Below are positions 14,565 through 20,930 of a DNA stretch of 22,118 nt, piece after piece. Source of the stretch: Planctomycetota bacterium (lineage in GTDB: Bacteria > Planctomycetota > Planctomycetia > Pirellulales > Pirellulaceae); contig JAPLNJ010001122.1 in assembly GCA_026692885.1 (NCBI GenBank), positions 1-22,118 of the forward strand. The letters are read 5' to 3'. The notes beneath the pieces were generated by a model that ran no database searches, had not been told where the DNA came from, and was given only the letters and a program-made list of their open reading frames with translations. A program made the position numbers and the translations under genes. Each line of letters starts with the position of its first letter. Position 1 is the stretch's first letter.

Positions 14565-14829
14565 GCAAGTCCCAACTGAAGCCGAAGACATCTCCGATTT
14601 CGCTGGGAGTCTTCGGCTTTCTTGCGGGTTTTGCGGGCGCGCGACGAGGCTCTTCACTCTTTGGACCGACCGTGTGCTTCGCGACGAACTCCTCCACCCA
14701 CTCTGACTTGAACTTCAGTCGCCCGCGCCTGCCGTGTTGGAAATACCGAATCTCGCCACGTGCAACCAGCTTGCGGACTCCGCTTACGGTACAGCCCAGG
14801 TGTTGTGCTACGTCTTCGATGTCCAACAT
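14548..14829 (-). CDS. Excisionase-like MerR/HTH_17 DNA-binding protein (93 aa)
   Basis: The N-terminus MLDIEDVAQHLGCTVSGVRK, then a wing with GEIRYFQHGRRGRLKF, is the winged helix of the excisionase/HTH_17 family (helix-turn-helix at about residues 5-24). The C-terminal ~35 residues are a basic Lys/Pro/Arg tail (KSEEPRRAPAKPARKP). These proteins bind next to attachment sites and direct the integrase towards excision, or act as repressors. It is convergent with and overlaps the integrase gene by 17 bases, so expression of the two may interfere. The start at 14829 has only a weak AAGG upstream. Confidence 0.8.
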   Translation of the reverse strand: MLDIEDVAQHLGCTVSGVRKLVARGEIRYFQHGRRGRLKFKSEWVEEFVAKHTVGPKSEEPRRAPAKPARKPKTPSEIGDVFGFSWDLLRRQA

Positions 14830-15054
14830 CGATCACTGAACCTTGATTCACGGAGAATTCGGAACCGGTCACCTTCGCAGGTTTCCCCCGCAATTACCGC
14901 CAGTCCAAGAGCCTCTCCAGCTCAGCAGAAAATTCCTAAATGTATACCCTAAAAGGACATGTGTATTACTTCATGTATGGTTTGCAATGACCATCGATGC
15001 GATCGCCTAAGTCGTCCTGCGGGCGGTCAGCTTCAAGACTAGGAAATTGTGGAG

Positions 15055-15288
15055 TCACCAGTCGGCGCGTTGAGAGTGGTGGAAGATCCAGGTGTGAGCC
15101 TCATCGAGAGCCAGCCGGAGCAATGGAATGTCATCGCGGCCGAAGCGGCTCGATTCCTTCCAGACGTCGCCGTTGCGGAACAGCCGAGTCACCGCGATGG
15201 TGTGTCGCAGTCCGGAACGAGTGCGTTTTCGCCAGATGCGGATCTTGATCAGTCCGCGGCGGAGTTCGTGTGTTGGGTTTCCTGGCAT
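15055..15288 (-). CDS. Small conserved hypothetical protein, paralogue of 16490-16747 (77 aa)
   Basis: No function is known to me. The sequence IKIRIWRKRTRSGLRHTIAV, then TRLFRNGDVWKESSRFGRDD and a helical end (EAHTWIFH), aligns along its length with the 85-aa protein at 16490-16747. Shared features are an N-terminal G-x-I-x-x-x-I-W, then T-R-L-[FY]-x-[ND]-G-D-x-W-K, then F-x-R-D-D-[IL]-P and a final A-[HY]-x-W-I. The pattern suggests a small beta-sheet protein with a C-terminal helix, similar in layout to small single-strand-binding or plasmid DUF736-type proteins. It starts 3 bases after the stop of the 103-aa gene and so is translated with it. Confidence 0.7.
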   Translation of the reverse strand: MPGNPTHELRRGLIKIRIWRKRTRSGLRHTIAVTRLFRNGDVWKESSRFGRDDIPLLRLALDEAHTWIFHHSQRADW

Positions 15289-15291
15289 GGT

Positions 15292-15603
15292 TCATGTCTC
15301 CGTTCGGGTGATGCCGTCCAGCTTGACGGCGAGGTCTGTGAGCATGAGGCGTTGGCGGGTCGGGATACAGCCGTCATCTGCTAGGGTCGCCGCCAAGACC
15401 TGGCAGAGTTTGACGAGATCCTGCACGTCCGCGGGTCGCAGCAGTTGGGAAACCTGCCCGTTACGCTGGCCCATGCGGTAGATATTAAAGCGATATAACC
15501 AGCCGGCCCGTTCGTCACCGGCCTTCCAGACAGCGGAAACTAGCTGGCCAGCGCCCAGCATGGCGTAAGGCTTCGACGTAGTCGGCGGTGTGCTTCGTGT
15601 CAT
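15292..15603 (-). CDS. Small conserved hypothetical protein (103 aa)
   Basis: The body KAGDERAGWLYRFNIYRMGQ, then VSQLLRPADVQDLVKLCQVL and AATLADDGCIPTRQRLMLTD, reads as a beta-hairpin followed by helices. I recognise it only as a type of conserved hypothetical protein of mobile regions. The start at 15603 is well supported by AGGAG 6 bases upstream. It is the first gene of a two-gene unit with the 77-aa protein downstream. It is preceded by the hairpin at 15699-15730. Confidence 0.7.
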   Translation of the reverse strand: MTRSTPPTTSKPYAMLGAGQLVSAVWKAGDERAGWLYRFNIYRMGQRNGQVSQLLRPADVQDLVKLCQVLAATLADDGCIPTRQRLMLTDLAVKLDGITRTET

Positions 15604-15698
15604 TGTGCTCCTGGCCTCCTCATGTATGTGTATTGTTAATCACTACTGTACGGGTATGCGGCTAGACACTTAACGCGGTGTTGAGCGAACAATAAAGA

Positions 15699-15730
15699 GG
15701 CATGGAGAGCGGTCACTCGCTCTCCATGCC
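15699..15730 (-). terminator. 13-bp hairpin 3' of the 75-aa gene
   Basis: GGCATGGAGAGCG (15699-15711) pairs perfectly with CGCTCTCCATGCC (15718-15730), loop of 6. Read on the minus strand it is 17 bases past the stop at 15748 and is followed by TCTTTATT, so it looks like an intrinsic terminator. Confidence 0.7.
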
Positions 15731-15747
15731 GGTAGGGGTCAATTCAT

Positions 15748-15975
15748 CTACTCTTCCTCTGCCCATCCCTCCTCGTTGACGACATCCCGCCAAGAATCGA
15801 GCAGTCGGACAGCATCAACAATTTCCTGGGGGGGCCTTCGACCTTCCGGGTAGACGCAGAAGTTTGCAAGCTCCCAGATGATGTAGTGGTTGAAGACGAG
15901 TAGGAATGCATTCCAGAATTCTCTGGTGCAAAGTGCTCGTTGCCCCGCAAAACGTTTTTCTCTGTAATTGTCCAT
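15748..15975 (-). CDS. Small acidic hypothetical protein (75 aa)
   Basis: The start at 15975 has a strong AAGGAGAAAG 5 bases upstream. The product (MDNYREKRFAGQRALCTREF, then an aromatic helical stretch LVFNHYIIWELANFCVYPEG and an acidic end NEEGWAEEE) is not recognised. It is probably a soluble helical protein; the hydrophobic stretch at about residues 24-40 is too interrupted for a membrane span. It is a single-gene unit between two hairpins, and its ribosome site may be masked (see the leader at 15976-16080). Confidence 0.6.
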   Translation of the reverse strand: MDNYREKRFAGQRALCTREFWNAFLLVFNHYIIWELANFCVYPEGRRPPQEIVDAVRLLDSWRDVVNEEGWAEEE

Positions 15976-16080
15976 ACGGTCTTTCTCCTTTTTGCTGATG
16001 CGTTGTGACCGAGGTACGCCAGCACTTATTGCTGCCCCTCCGCGGCGTTTGCACGTCGCGGCGAGGTATCAAGGAGAAAG
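15976..16080 (-). promoter_or_regulatory. Structured leader with sequestered Shine-Dalgarno
   Basis: On the minus-strand transcript CTTTCTCCTT (16080-16071) is perfectly complementary over 10 bases to AAGGAGAAAG (15990-15981), the ribosome site of the 75-aa gene. Between them CCGCG and CGCGG can form an inner stem. This would close the start in one conformation. It could act as a cis-regulatory leader, or be left over from terminator-like sequence duplication. Confidence 0.5.
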
Positions 16081-16102
16081 GCCGGCTGGCGAACCAGCCG
16101 GC
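16081..16102 (-). terminator. 9-bp hairpin 3' of the 94-aa gene
   Basis: GCCGGCTGG (16081-16089), loop CGAA, CCAGCCGGC (16094-16102). On the minus strand it lies 41 bases after the stop at 16144 and is followed by the pyrimidine tract CTTTCTCCTT. A smaller stem CAGGT/ACCTG lies at about 16111-16125. Confidence 0.6.
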
Positions 16103-16143
16103 GAAAAACCAGGTGTAAAACCTGTCGCAAAACCGGTGATTGA

Positions 16144-16428
16144 CTAGTACTCTTCCGGCAACAGGATGGTCGTGACGGAACGATCGTGTTCAGTGATGAC
16201 ATAGAACAACGTTCCGCCCAGAGTCACATACCGGGAGAAGAGACGAAAGCCGTGCTCAAGCGCGTCTTCGTTTTCCTTCCAGTCATGCTCGTCCAGTTCA
16301 CCCCAGTCGCCCACCGTGTGACGCAGGAGGCCCATATGGGCCTCCTCACGCAGCAACTCGGCTTCCGCTCCAGGGGTGATGACAACTCTTCCTATCGGGA
16401 ATTTCCCGCCAGAGATGATCTTGGCCAT
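16144..16428 (-). CDS. Plasmid/ICE-type conserved hypothetical protein (94 aa)
   Basis: The sequence MGLLRHTVGDWGELDEHDWK, then LFSRYVTLGGTLFYVITEHD and a final TTILLPEEY, is a pattern I know from small conserved proteins of plasmids and integrative elements, with no defined function. The central GDWGELDEHDW and the closing RSVTTILLPEEY are the most conserved-looking parts. The start at 16428 is supported by GAGGAAG 6 bases upstream. It helps identify the region as a mobile element. Its ribosome site can pair with the tail of the hairpin upstream (16435-16451). Confidence 0.75.
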   Translation of the reverse strand: MAKIISGGKFPIGRVVITPGAEAELLREEAHMGLLRHTVGDWGELDEHDWKENEDALEHGFRLFSRYVTLGGTLFYVITEHDRSVTTILLPEEY

Positions 16429-16434
16429 GGCTTT

Positions 16435-16474
16435 CTTCCTCCGTGAGGAAACCGGCCGGATTGCATCCGGCCGG
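16435..16474 (-). promoter_or_regulatory. Hairpin plus Shine-Dalgarno-masking stem
   Basis: CCGGCCGGAT (16452-16461), loop TGC, ATCCGGCCGG (16465-16474) is a perfect 10-bp hairpin 15 bases after the stop at 16490. On the minus-strand transcript its tail TTTCCTC (16451-16445) can pair, with one wobble, with GAGGAAG (16441-16435), the ribosome site of the 94-aa gene, across a 3-base loop. It may serve as terminator of one gene and translational brake of the next. Confidence 0.5.
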
Positions 16475-16489
16475 CGGGTTGGTCATCCG

Positions 16490-16747
16490 TTACTCAACTG
16501 CCTCGTCTGAGTCGGCTGGAACGTCCTGCCCCCAGATCCAGGCGTAAGCCATGTCCGCCACCTTGGCGACAATGGGGAGGTCATCTCGGCGAAACGCCGT
16601 CGTGTCCTTCCACTGATCGCCATCCTTGTATAGACGCGTAATCGTGACGTTGAACCAGATGTCTTGACCTCCATTCTGATTGGCCCAAATCGTCGCTCGG
16701 ATGCGTCCCAGCCGGATCTCGTTTGCCGGTTTTTGCTTTTGTGCCAT
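16490..16747 (-). CDS. Small conserved hypothetical protein, paralogue of 15055-15288 (85 aa)
   Basis: The start at 16747 (MAQKQKPANEIRLGRIRATI) is chosen because AGAGGTG lies 6 bases upstream; an in-frame ATG at 16786 would place the hairpin at 16775-16793 in the coding region. The body (FNVTITRLYKDGDQWKDTTA, then FRRDDLPIVAKVADMAYAWI) matches the 77-aa protein downstream in the same order of motifs, so the two are paralogues about 1.2 kb apart. The end is acidic (DVPADSDEAVE), a feature shared with single-strand-binding proteins though not proof of that role. Function unknown. Confidence 0.7.
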   Translation of the reverse strand: MAQKQKPANEIRLGRIRATIWANQNGGQDIWFNVTITRLYKDGDQWKDTTAFRRDDLPIVAKVADMAYAWIWGQDVPADSDEAVE

Positions 16748-16774
16748 AAGCACCTCTTTCGTATTAAGGTCGTC

Positions 16775-16793
16775 GGGACAATCCAATTGTCCC
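16775..16793 (-). promoter_or_regulatory. Leader hairpin upstream of the 85-aa gene
   Basis: GGGACAAT (16775-16782), loop CCA, ATTGTCCC (16786-16793): a perfect 8-bp inverted repeat 28-46 bases before the ATG. It may be an operator or an mRNA hairpin. Confidence 0.4.
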
Positions 16794-16819
16794 TCAAACC
16801 ATCTATCATTGTTACACAG

Positions 16820-16874
16820 CAGCGGCGTCCATCACCGCTGCAACTCAAGTTGCGGGCTGTCCTCGGACAGCCCG
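16820..16874 (-). terminator. Three adjacent hairpins 3' of the 119-aa gene
   Basis: Perfect inverted repeats follow each other: CGGGCTGTCC/GGACAGCCCG (16853-16874), GCAACT/AGTTGC (16840-16853) and CAGCGG/CCGCTG (16820-16840). The first begins 29 bases after the stop at 16904 on the minus strand. There is no T tract, so the role as terminator is uncertain. Confidence 0.45.
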
Positions 16875-16903
16875 AAAACCAAACAGAAAACCTTATGGCA
16901 AAC

Positions 16904-17263
16904 CTACCGACGCGCACGTCTGTCGCGCGTGCGCGTGCGATACTTCTCTCGTGCCTGCGTTACGACTTCGAGTAGTGAGTCCAGCTCGTCCTCAGGGATG
17001 AACTCCGAGAGGAAGAACTTGTGGCCTCCCGCCTTCCAGCGTCCGAAGCGGACGACGAATTCGCTGCGACGAAAGCCTCCAGCGGGAAACACCAGCCCCT
17101 CGACGTTGCCGTCGCGGTAGCGATTCACTTCCCGAGGAAGTGGCCCCTCGTGAAAAGGCATTCCGCACTCGCGGCAGAAACGTTCATCTACCTTGAGGGG
17201 GAATAGCAATCTCCACGGCCACTTCATTCTCCAACGCTTTCGATTGTTATGGACACGGTACAT
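16904..17263 (-). CDS. Hypothetical protein with single CxxC motif (119 aa)
   Basis: The start at 17263 is preferred because GGAG lies about 9 bases upstream; the alternative ATG at 17227 has GGAG only one base away. The product has a basic N-terminus (NNRKRWRMKWPWRLLFPLKV), then ERFCRECGMPFHEG with one CxxC pair that looks like half of a zinc ribbon, a beta-rich middle (SEFVVRFGRWKAGGHKFFL), an acidic helix (EFIPEDELDSLLEVV) and a very basic C-terminus (RTRTRDRRARR). I do not recognise the family. A nucleic-acid-associated role is possible from the basic ends. Confidence 0.55.
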   Translation of the reverse strand: MYRVHNNRKRWRMKWPWRLLFPLKVDERFCRECGMPFHEGPLPREVNRYRDGNVEGLVFPAGGFRRSEFVVRFGRWKAGGHKFFLSEFIPEDELDSLLEVVTQAREKYRTRTRDRRARR

Positions 17264-17434
17264 CCTGGTTATCTCCAGTAATTCGACGTGCTTGCGCTCC
17301 CCTGAGCGTCGGGCCCGTCTACTCCTCCGGTTTGCGAAGGTCTATTGCCCGTTGTTTTTCCCTGCTCCAGGGCCAGGAGCGATGAAACCCATGGGTGGGA
17401 GTCAAAGAATATCGAGTAGTCGGGGTAGCTCCTT

Positions 17435-18142
17435 TCAGCGGCATGAGGTGATCAGGGGCAACAGTTCAGGTAACGCCACTACTTGCACGGGAACACCCTG
17501 CGCGTGGCGAAGTACGGACTCATAGATTCGCCGAGCCTTTTGGCGAAAAACGGTCAATACCGTGATCTCGAAACGGCCGGCCTGGATAAACTGCCTGAAT
17601 CCGGGCTGGTGCAAGTGGTCATTGATGTCTTCGCGAACGGATTGGACGATGCGGTCCCAGCGGCCACGCCGGCCAGCGTCGATGCGGACCAAGCCGAGAC
17701 GTCCCGATCCAGCGGGGTCGAAGTAGTACCCGCTAGGCAAGCCCGGCCGTTCCAGGCCGGGGAAGCTCCGTACAAGTTCTTGAGAAGTGAGCCGGCGTCG
17801 TGGTCTGTCGGACAGGCAGCAGAACCGCAGCATCGCCAGGGCCCGAATCTTGGCCGGTTCCGACAGCGGACCAACCCGCTCGTCGTCCAGACCGCAGGCC
17901 TGGGCACCGAGCGAGTTCAGGTACCAGTAGCGGGCACTGTGATGGAGCGGCGCGGCGTCGATCAGCGATTGCCGCTGGCAGTCTCGCAGCACATCCTTGA
18001 TCTGCCGCGGGTTACACGGCGAGAACACGGGTAATCGTTCGACGGCCGCGAATACGCTCAGGTGATAGCGCGCGAGGTGATCAAGCACGGCGTCGACGAA
18101 CTCTTTGGACACGGAGTCGTTCGTGGGCATGTTGCGGAGCAT
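17435..18142 (-). CDS. Winged-helix protein B, paralogue of 19594-20301 (235 aa)
   Basis: The start at 18142 (MLRNMPTNDSV) gives 235 aa, exactly the length of the paralogue at 19594-20301, and sits 4 bases after the preceding stop, as in that gene. The N-terminal third (VDAVLDHLARYHLSVFAAVE, then a helix with VLRDCQRQSLID and SARYWYLNSLGA) is a winged-helix DNA-binding domain. Then come PRRRLTSQEL, a conserved LGLVRIDAG strand and a C-terminal alpha/beta part (FEITVLTVFRQKA). The same order is seen in the paralogue (PRRRLTPAEV, LELIRVDLG, FRLVIVTATKEKA). These resemble replication-relaxation-type regulators found next to conjugation genes; the exact role is unknown. ATGs further upstream (18160, 18214) would overlap the ATPase gene. 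Confidence 0.65.
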   Translation of the reverse strand: MLRNMPTNDSVSKEFVDAVLDHLARYHLSVFAAVERLPVFSPCNPRQIKDVLRDCQRQSLIDAAPLHHSARYWYLNSLGAQACGLDDERVGPLSEPAKIRALAMLRFCCLSDRPRRRLTSQELVRSFPGLERPGLPSGYYFDPAGSGRLGLVRIDAGRRGRWDRIVQSVREDINDHLHQPGFRQFIQAGRFEITVLTVFRQKARRIYESVLRHAQGVPVQVVALPELLPLITSCR

Positions 18143-18146
18143 GAAA

Positions 18147-19601
18147 TCACCAAAGTTCATAGGGGAGATCTGATTGGATGCAATACTCGTGAAAACTCGC
18201 GACCTGCGCCGCATTCCAGCGGCCAGCGGCTTGGATCACACGGAGCACACGCCCGTTGGCGTGACGCAACAATGCGTCCGGGTCTTTGAGGCGGTATCCG
18301 GCCTTGGGAAGGGCATGCTGGCTGATCCACGAACTGGCCAAGCGAGGGTGGCTCTTGCGGTAATGGACACCCGCCATGACCAACTGCTCGATGAGCGGGC
18401 ACAAGAACAAAGATGTCTTGCCGGCCCCGGCGTCCCCCAGACCGTGAGCGTGCTCTCGGAATACGTCGCGGGGAACAAGGACTGGACTACCGTCCGCGAC
18501 CACGCGCCCCATGTAAATACTGTGGCGTTCTGTTAAATCAGGCGATCGTCGCAGGTCGGTGAGCATGACCTCGATGCTGTTAGAGGACTTGGCCCGGTCG
18601 CGCTCGGCTGCGGCTTCCAACAGCACGGGCATCGTCAACGGGATGGTCAGCGCCCACGGCAGTAAGACTGGAAGAGACACGATCGCGATGAACGTGAGGC
18701 CCCAGGTGATGCCTCCGTAACGCAAGTGTTCGAAGATGCCTGCCCTCCGGGCGTGAAGTTGTTGGGTCACCGATTGATGTTGTTTCCAGGCCATGTCGAT
18801 CAACCGCGGGAGGGGCGAATCTGGCCAGCGCAGCAAGACCACGGTGGTCAGCACCGTGGCAAAAATCATGAGCCCACGCCGGTGTCCGGCCGGTCCCACA
18901 GGACTCTGCAGGAGTCCGGGCAGCGGCCGGGCATGGTACATGATCCAGGAAGTGAGGCTGTCGAAGACCACTCGCCAGCGAGCGGAGCGCAGCCCGGCGG
19001 GGCGGCGAACTGCGAGGGCCGCCAGGGGCAGCGTAACCACCGCGAGCTTGAGAATCGCTGCATCCGTCCAAAGGACCGCGCCGGTCAGCACGCTGGCGAT
19101 GCCGGCCAGCACGAAAAGTTGTTGCTGCGATTGCGTCCGGAAAAGCTCAGCGGTCGCACGCGGGGTCGGATTTGCCGTGCAGACGGTACTCCAGTGGCGG
19201 CCAAAGACGTAGACCAACAACCCCATCGTGCCGGAGATGACAACGACCTGGAGGCCCCAAGGCATTCGGTGGTTCACAAAGATGAGGAGGATGGCCACCA
19301 ATAGGAGCGGGTGGAGGAACCAACGCACGTGACGCGTGATGAAACATGCGCCGAGTCCGGCGACGACGGTGGGGCTGGCGAAGATCAGGTCGTAGGGTTC
19401 CAGCCAGGGCAAACCGGGGCAGCGATACATGACCAATGCAGTGATCGCCGCGGCGGCCGCTGTCAGGAAAATGGCCGCCACTTCGGATAGCGTCACTGTC
19501 GTCGCCACGGCGGGCGGGAGCATCTCCATCTCCGGCCGCGTTGTTGGCAGCCGGTCGAGTTGTAGAGGGTTGCCGACGGATTGGTAGTAGCTGTCACGCA
19601 T
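18147..19601 (-). CDS. Chimeric VirD4/TraD-like coupling ATPase, truncated and fused to a replication-relaxation-like tail (484 aa)
   Basis: The ATG at 19601 overlaps the stop of the previous gene (19594) by 8 bases. The N-terminal part has several hydrophobic membrane segments (about residues 36-60, 72-90, 96-112, 116-134, 162-177, 181-198, 243-258 and 300-330), then an ATPase entry HAHGLGDAGAGKTSLFLCPL with Walker A at 389-396. This is typical of planctomycete VirD4/TraD-like type IV coupling proteins of conjugative elements, normally much longer with Walker B and the rest of the ATPase. Here the homology stops at about residue 410 (near 18371). The tail (YRLKDPDALLRHANGRVLRV, then ASFHEYCIQSDLPYELW) instead matches the C-terminus of the replication-relaxation-like protein at 20307-20930. 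Without Walker B it cannot hydrolyse ATP, so this is a deletion product. Confidence 0.75.
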   Translation of the reverse strand: MRDSYYQSVGNPLQLDRLPTTRPEMEMLPPAVATTVTLSEVAAIFLTAAAAAITALVMYRCPGLPWLEPYDLIFASPTVVAGLGACFITRHVRWFLHPLLLVAILLIFVNHRMPWGLQVVVISGTMGLLVYVFGRHWSTVCTANPTPRATAELFRTQSQQQLFVLAGIASVLTGAVLWTDAAILKLAVVTLPLAALAVRRPAGLRSARWRVVFDSLTSWIMYHARPLPGLLQSPVGPAGHRRGLMIFATVLTTVVLLRWPDSPLPRLIDMAWKQHQSVTQQLHARRAGIFEHLRYGGITWGLTFIAIVSLPVLLPWALTIPLTMPVLLEAAAERDRAKSSNSIEVMLTDLRRSPDLTERHSIYMGRVVADGSPVLVPRDVFREHAHGLGDAGAGKTSLFLCPLIEQLVMAGVHYRKSHPRLASSWISQHALPKAGYRLKDPDALLRHANGRVLRVIQAAGRWNAAQVASFHEYCIQSDLPYELW

Positions 19602-20301
19602 GATTTCGACTCGCGGTAAGGGACAAGAGTTGGGGGACAACGGAATAATGGACCAACAAGCCGGTGGGCCAGTCATGCCGGTCCAGCGCCTGCCGGACGG
19701 CAGCCGCCTTTTCCTTAGTCGCGGTGACGATCACCAGCCGGAATTGGCGTTTCGCGACCAAGGCCAAGAACTCCCGCAGCCGGCGGCGCTCGGTCACGTC
19801 AGCAACACACTTGCGAGCCACATGGTCTGCGGGTCCGCCCAGGTCGACCCGAATCAGTTCCAGCACGCCGTGTGGTGCGTCCGCGCAGTGGGGAGCATCC
19901 GCCATCGTAGGCGTGAACCACGGGTACTTCTGTAGCACTTCCGCCGGTGTCAATCGCCGGCGGGGCTGCTTGCCCAGTGCGGCGTAGACCACCACGGCAT
20001 ACTCCATGGGAAGCGACTGCGGGCCGAGTGGCGCGGCCCGATGGACGCCAATCCCGAGCAGGTTGGCGCCGACCTCGCCCAGGACGAAGTAACGCGTGGG
20101 ATGCAGGAGCGTGTACTTGCGGAGATACTCAGCGTCGCACAAGCGGTTGAGGACTTTCGTCAGAGCGTTGTGCGACAGAGTGGTCAACTCGACACGGCGC
20201 AGGACCTCGACCGTAGTAAGCCGATAGCGTGCCACATGGTCGATGATCTTTCGGTCGCGAAGTTTCAGTCGGCGTCTTGTTTGGGTCTTCGGAGCGTTCA
20301 T
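19594..20301 (-). CDS. Winged-helix protein A in conjugation-like operon (235 aa)
   Basis: The start at 20301 (MNAPKTQTRRRLKLRDRKII) is 5 bases after the preceding stop; a GTG at 20313 would overlap it. Residues ~12-80 form a winged helix (RKIIDHVARYRLTTVEVLRR, then LTKVLNRLCDAEYLRKYTLL and RYFVLGEVG). The C-terminal half is alpha/beta (FRLVIVTATKEKAAAVRQAL). Its paralogue lies at 17435-18142 with equal length. The gene overlaps the coupling ATPase downstream by 8 bases, so the two are coupled. It probably binds DNA, perhaps as an operon regulator or replication-relaxation factor; the family name is my best guess from the winged-helix pattern and context. Confidence 0.65.
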   Translation of the reverse strand: MNAPKTQTRRRLKLRDRKIIDHVARYRLTTVEVLRRVELTTLSHNALTKVLNRLCDAEYLRKYTLLHPTRYFVLGEVGANLLGIGVHRAAPLGPQSLPMEYAVVVYAALGKQPRRRLTPAEVLQKYPWFTPTMADAPHCADAPHGVLELIRVDLGGPADHVARKCVADVTERRRLREFLALVAKRQFRLVIVTATKEKAAAVRQALDRHDWPTGLLVHYSVVPQLLSLTASRNHA

Positions 20302-20306
20302 GACGA

Positions 20307-20930
20307 TCACCACAACTGATAGGGAAGAACGCGAGCCGCACAGTCCGCATGGAACGCCTCCACACGCTGGGCGTCGTACCCGCCACCGAACTCAACCACC
20401 CAGGCCACTTGCCCAGCCTGATCGACGATGAAAGCGTCCGGCACCTTCTCGCCGCGACGCGTATGGGCCAGCGAGTCTTCGCCCCGCCAGGCTGCCGCCC
20501 ACGGCGGCGAGACCTCTTTCAATCGGAGCCAGACGGCCGCGACCCCGAGGTCGTGTGTAGCCTGGGTAGCGTGCTTGAGATAGCCTCGCCCCACACCGCC
20601 GAACAGTTGAGCGCCGCGTTCCGTGACGATCCAGGCCGTGCAGGGGCGAGTGGGCCGCATCCGCCAGCGCTGTTGGCAGCGATAGGCAACCTGGCCGAAG
20701 TCGGGAGCAGGGTTGCCAGGTTGCCAGCTCACGAGTGGCGACTCGATTGGCGGAACTGGCCGGGCGTGGACGGTCATTCGGGCAAGCAAGCCCATCTGCG
20801 CCAGCCGCTTCAGTCGCCGCCTAGCGTTCGGCAGTTCGCCCTGCCACCAATGGTCGGCGATCTGCCGCTGACTGAAGAGCCGGACCTTCTCCACCAGGGC
20901 CTGCAGGAGTTCCTGGTCGCGATGTGTCAT
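20307..20930 (-). CDS. Replication-relaxation-like winged-helix protein with C-terminal alpha/beta domain (207 aa)
   Basis: The start at 20930 (MTHRDQELLQALVEKVRLFS) uses an ATGA overlap with the stop of the preceding gene. Residues 1-55 (RRRLKRLAQMGLLARMTV at the end) match the winged helix of the replication-relaxation family (Replic_Relax). The C-terminus (KVPDAFIVDQAGQVAWVVEF, then YDAQRVEAFHADC and LPYQLW) has a PDA...VVEF pattern reminiscent of a restriction-endonuclease-like fold, without the lysine needed for a standard nuclease. The same C-terminus is fused to the truncated ATPase downstream, proving a former second copy. In plasmids and ICEs these proteins accompany transfer genes and bind DNA; the specific role is not known. 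Confidence 0.65.
   Translation of the reverse strand: MTHRDQELLQALVEKVRLFSQRQIADHWWQGELPNARRRLKRLAQMGLLARMTVHARPVPPIESPLVSWQPGNPAPDFGQVAYRCQQRWRMRPTRPCTAWIVTERGAQLFGGVGRGYLKHATQATHDLGVAAVWLRLKEVSPPWAAAWRGEDSLAHTRRGEKVPDAFIVDQAGQVAWVVEFGGGYDAQRVEAFHADCAARVLPYQLW

Noticed and set aside
15699..16874. CRISPR array from regularly spaced palindromes
   Set aside because: The hairpins differ in sequence and spacing and flank separate genes, so there is no repeat-spacer structure.
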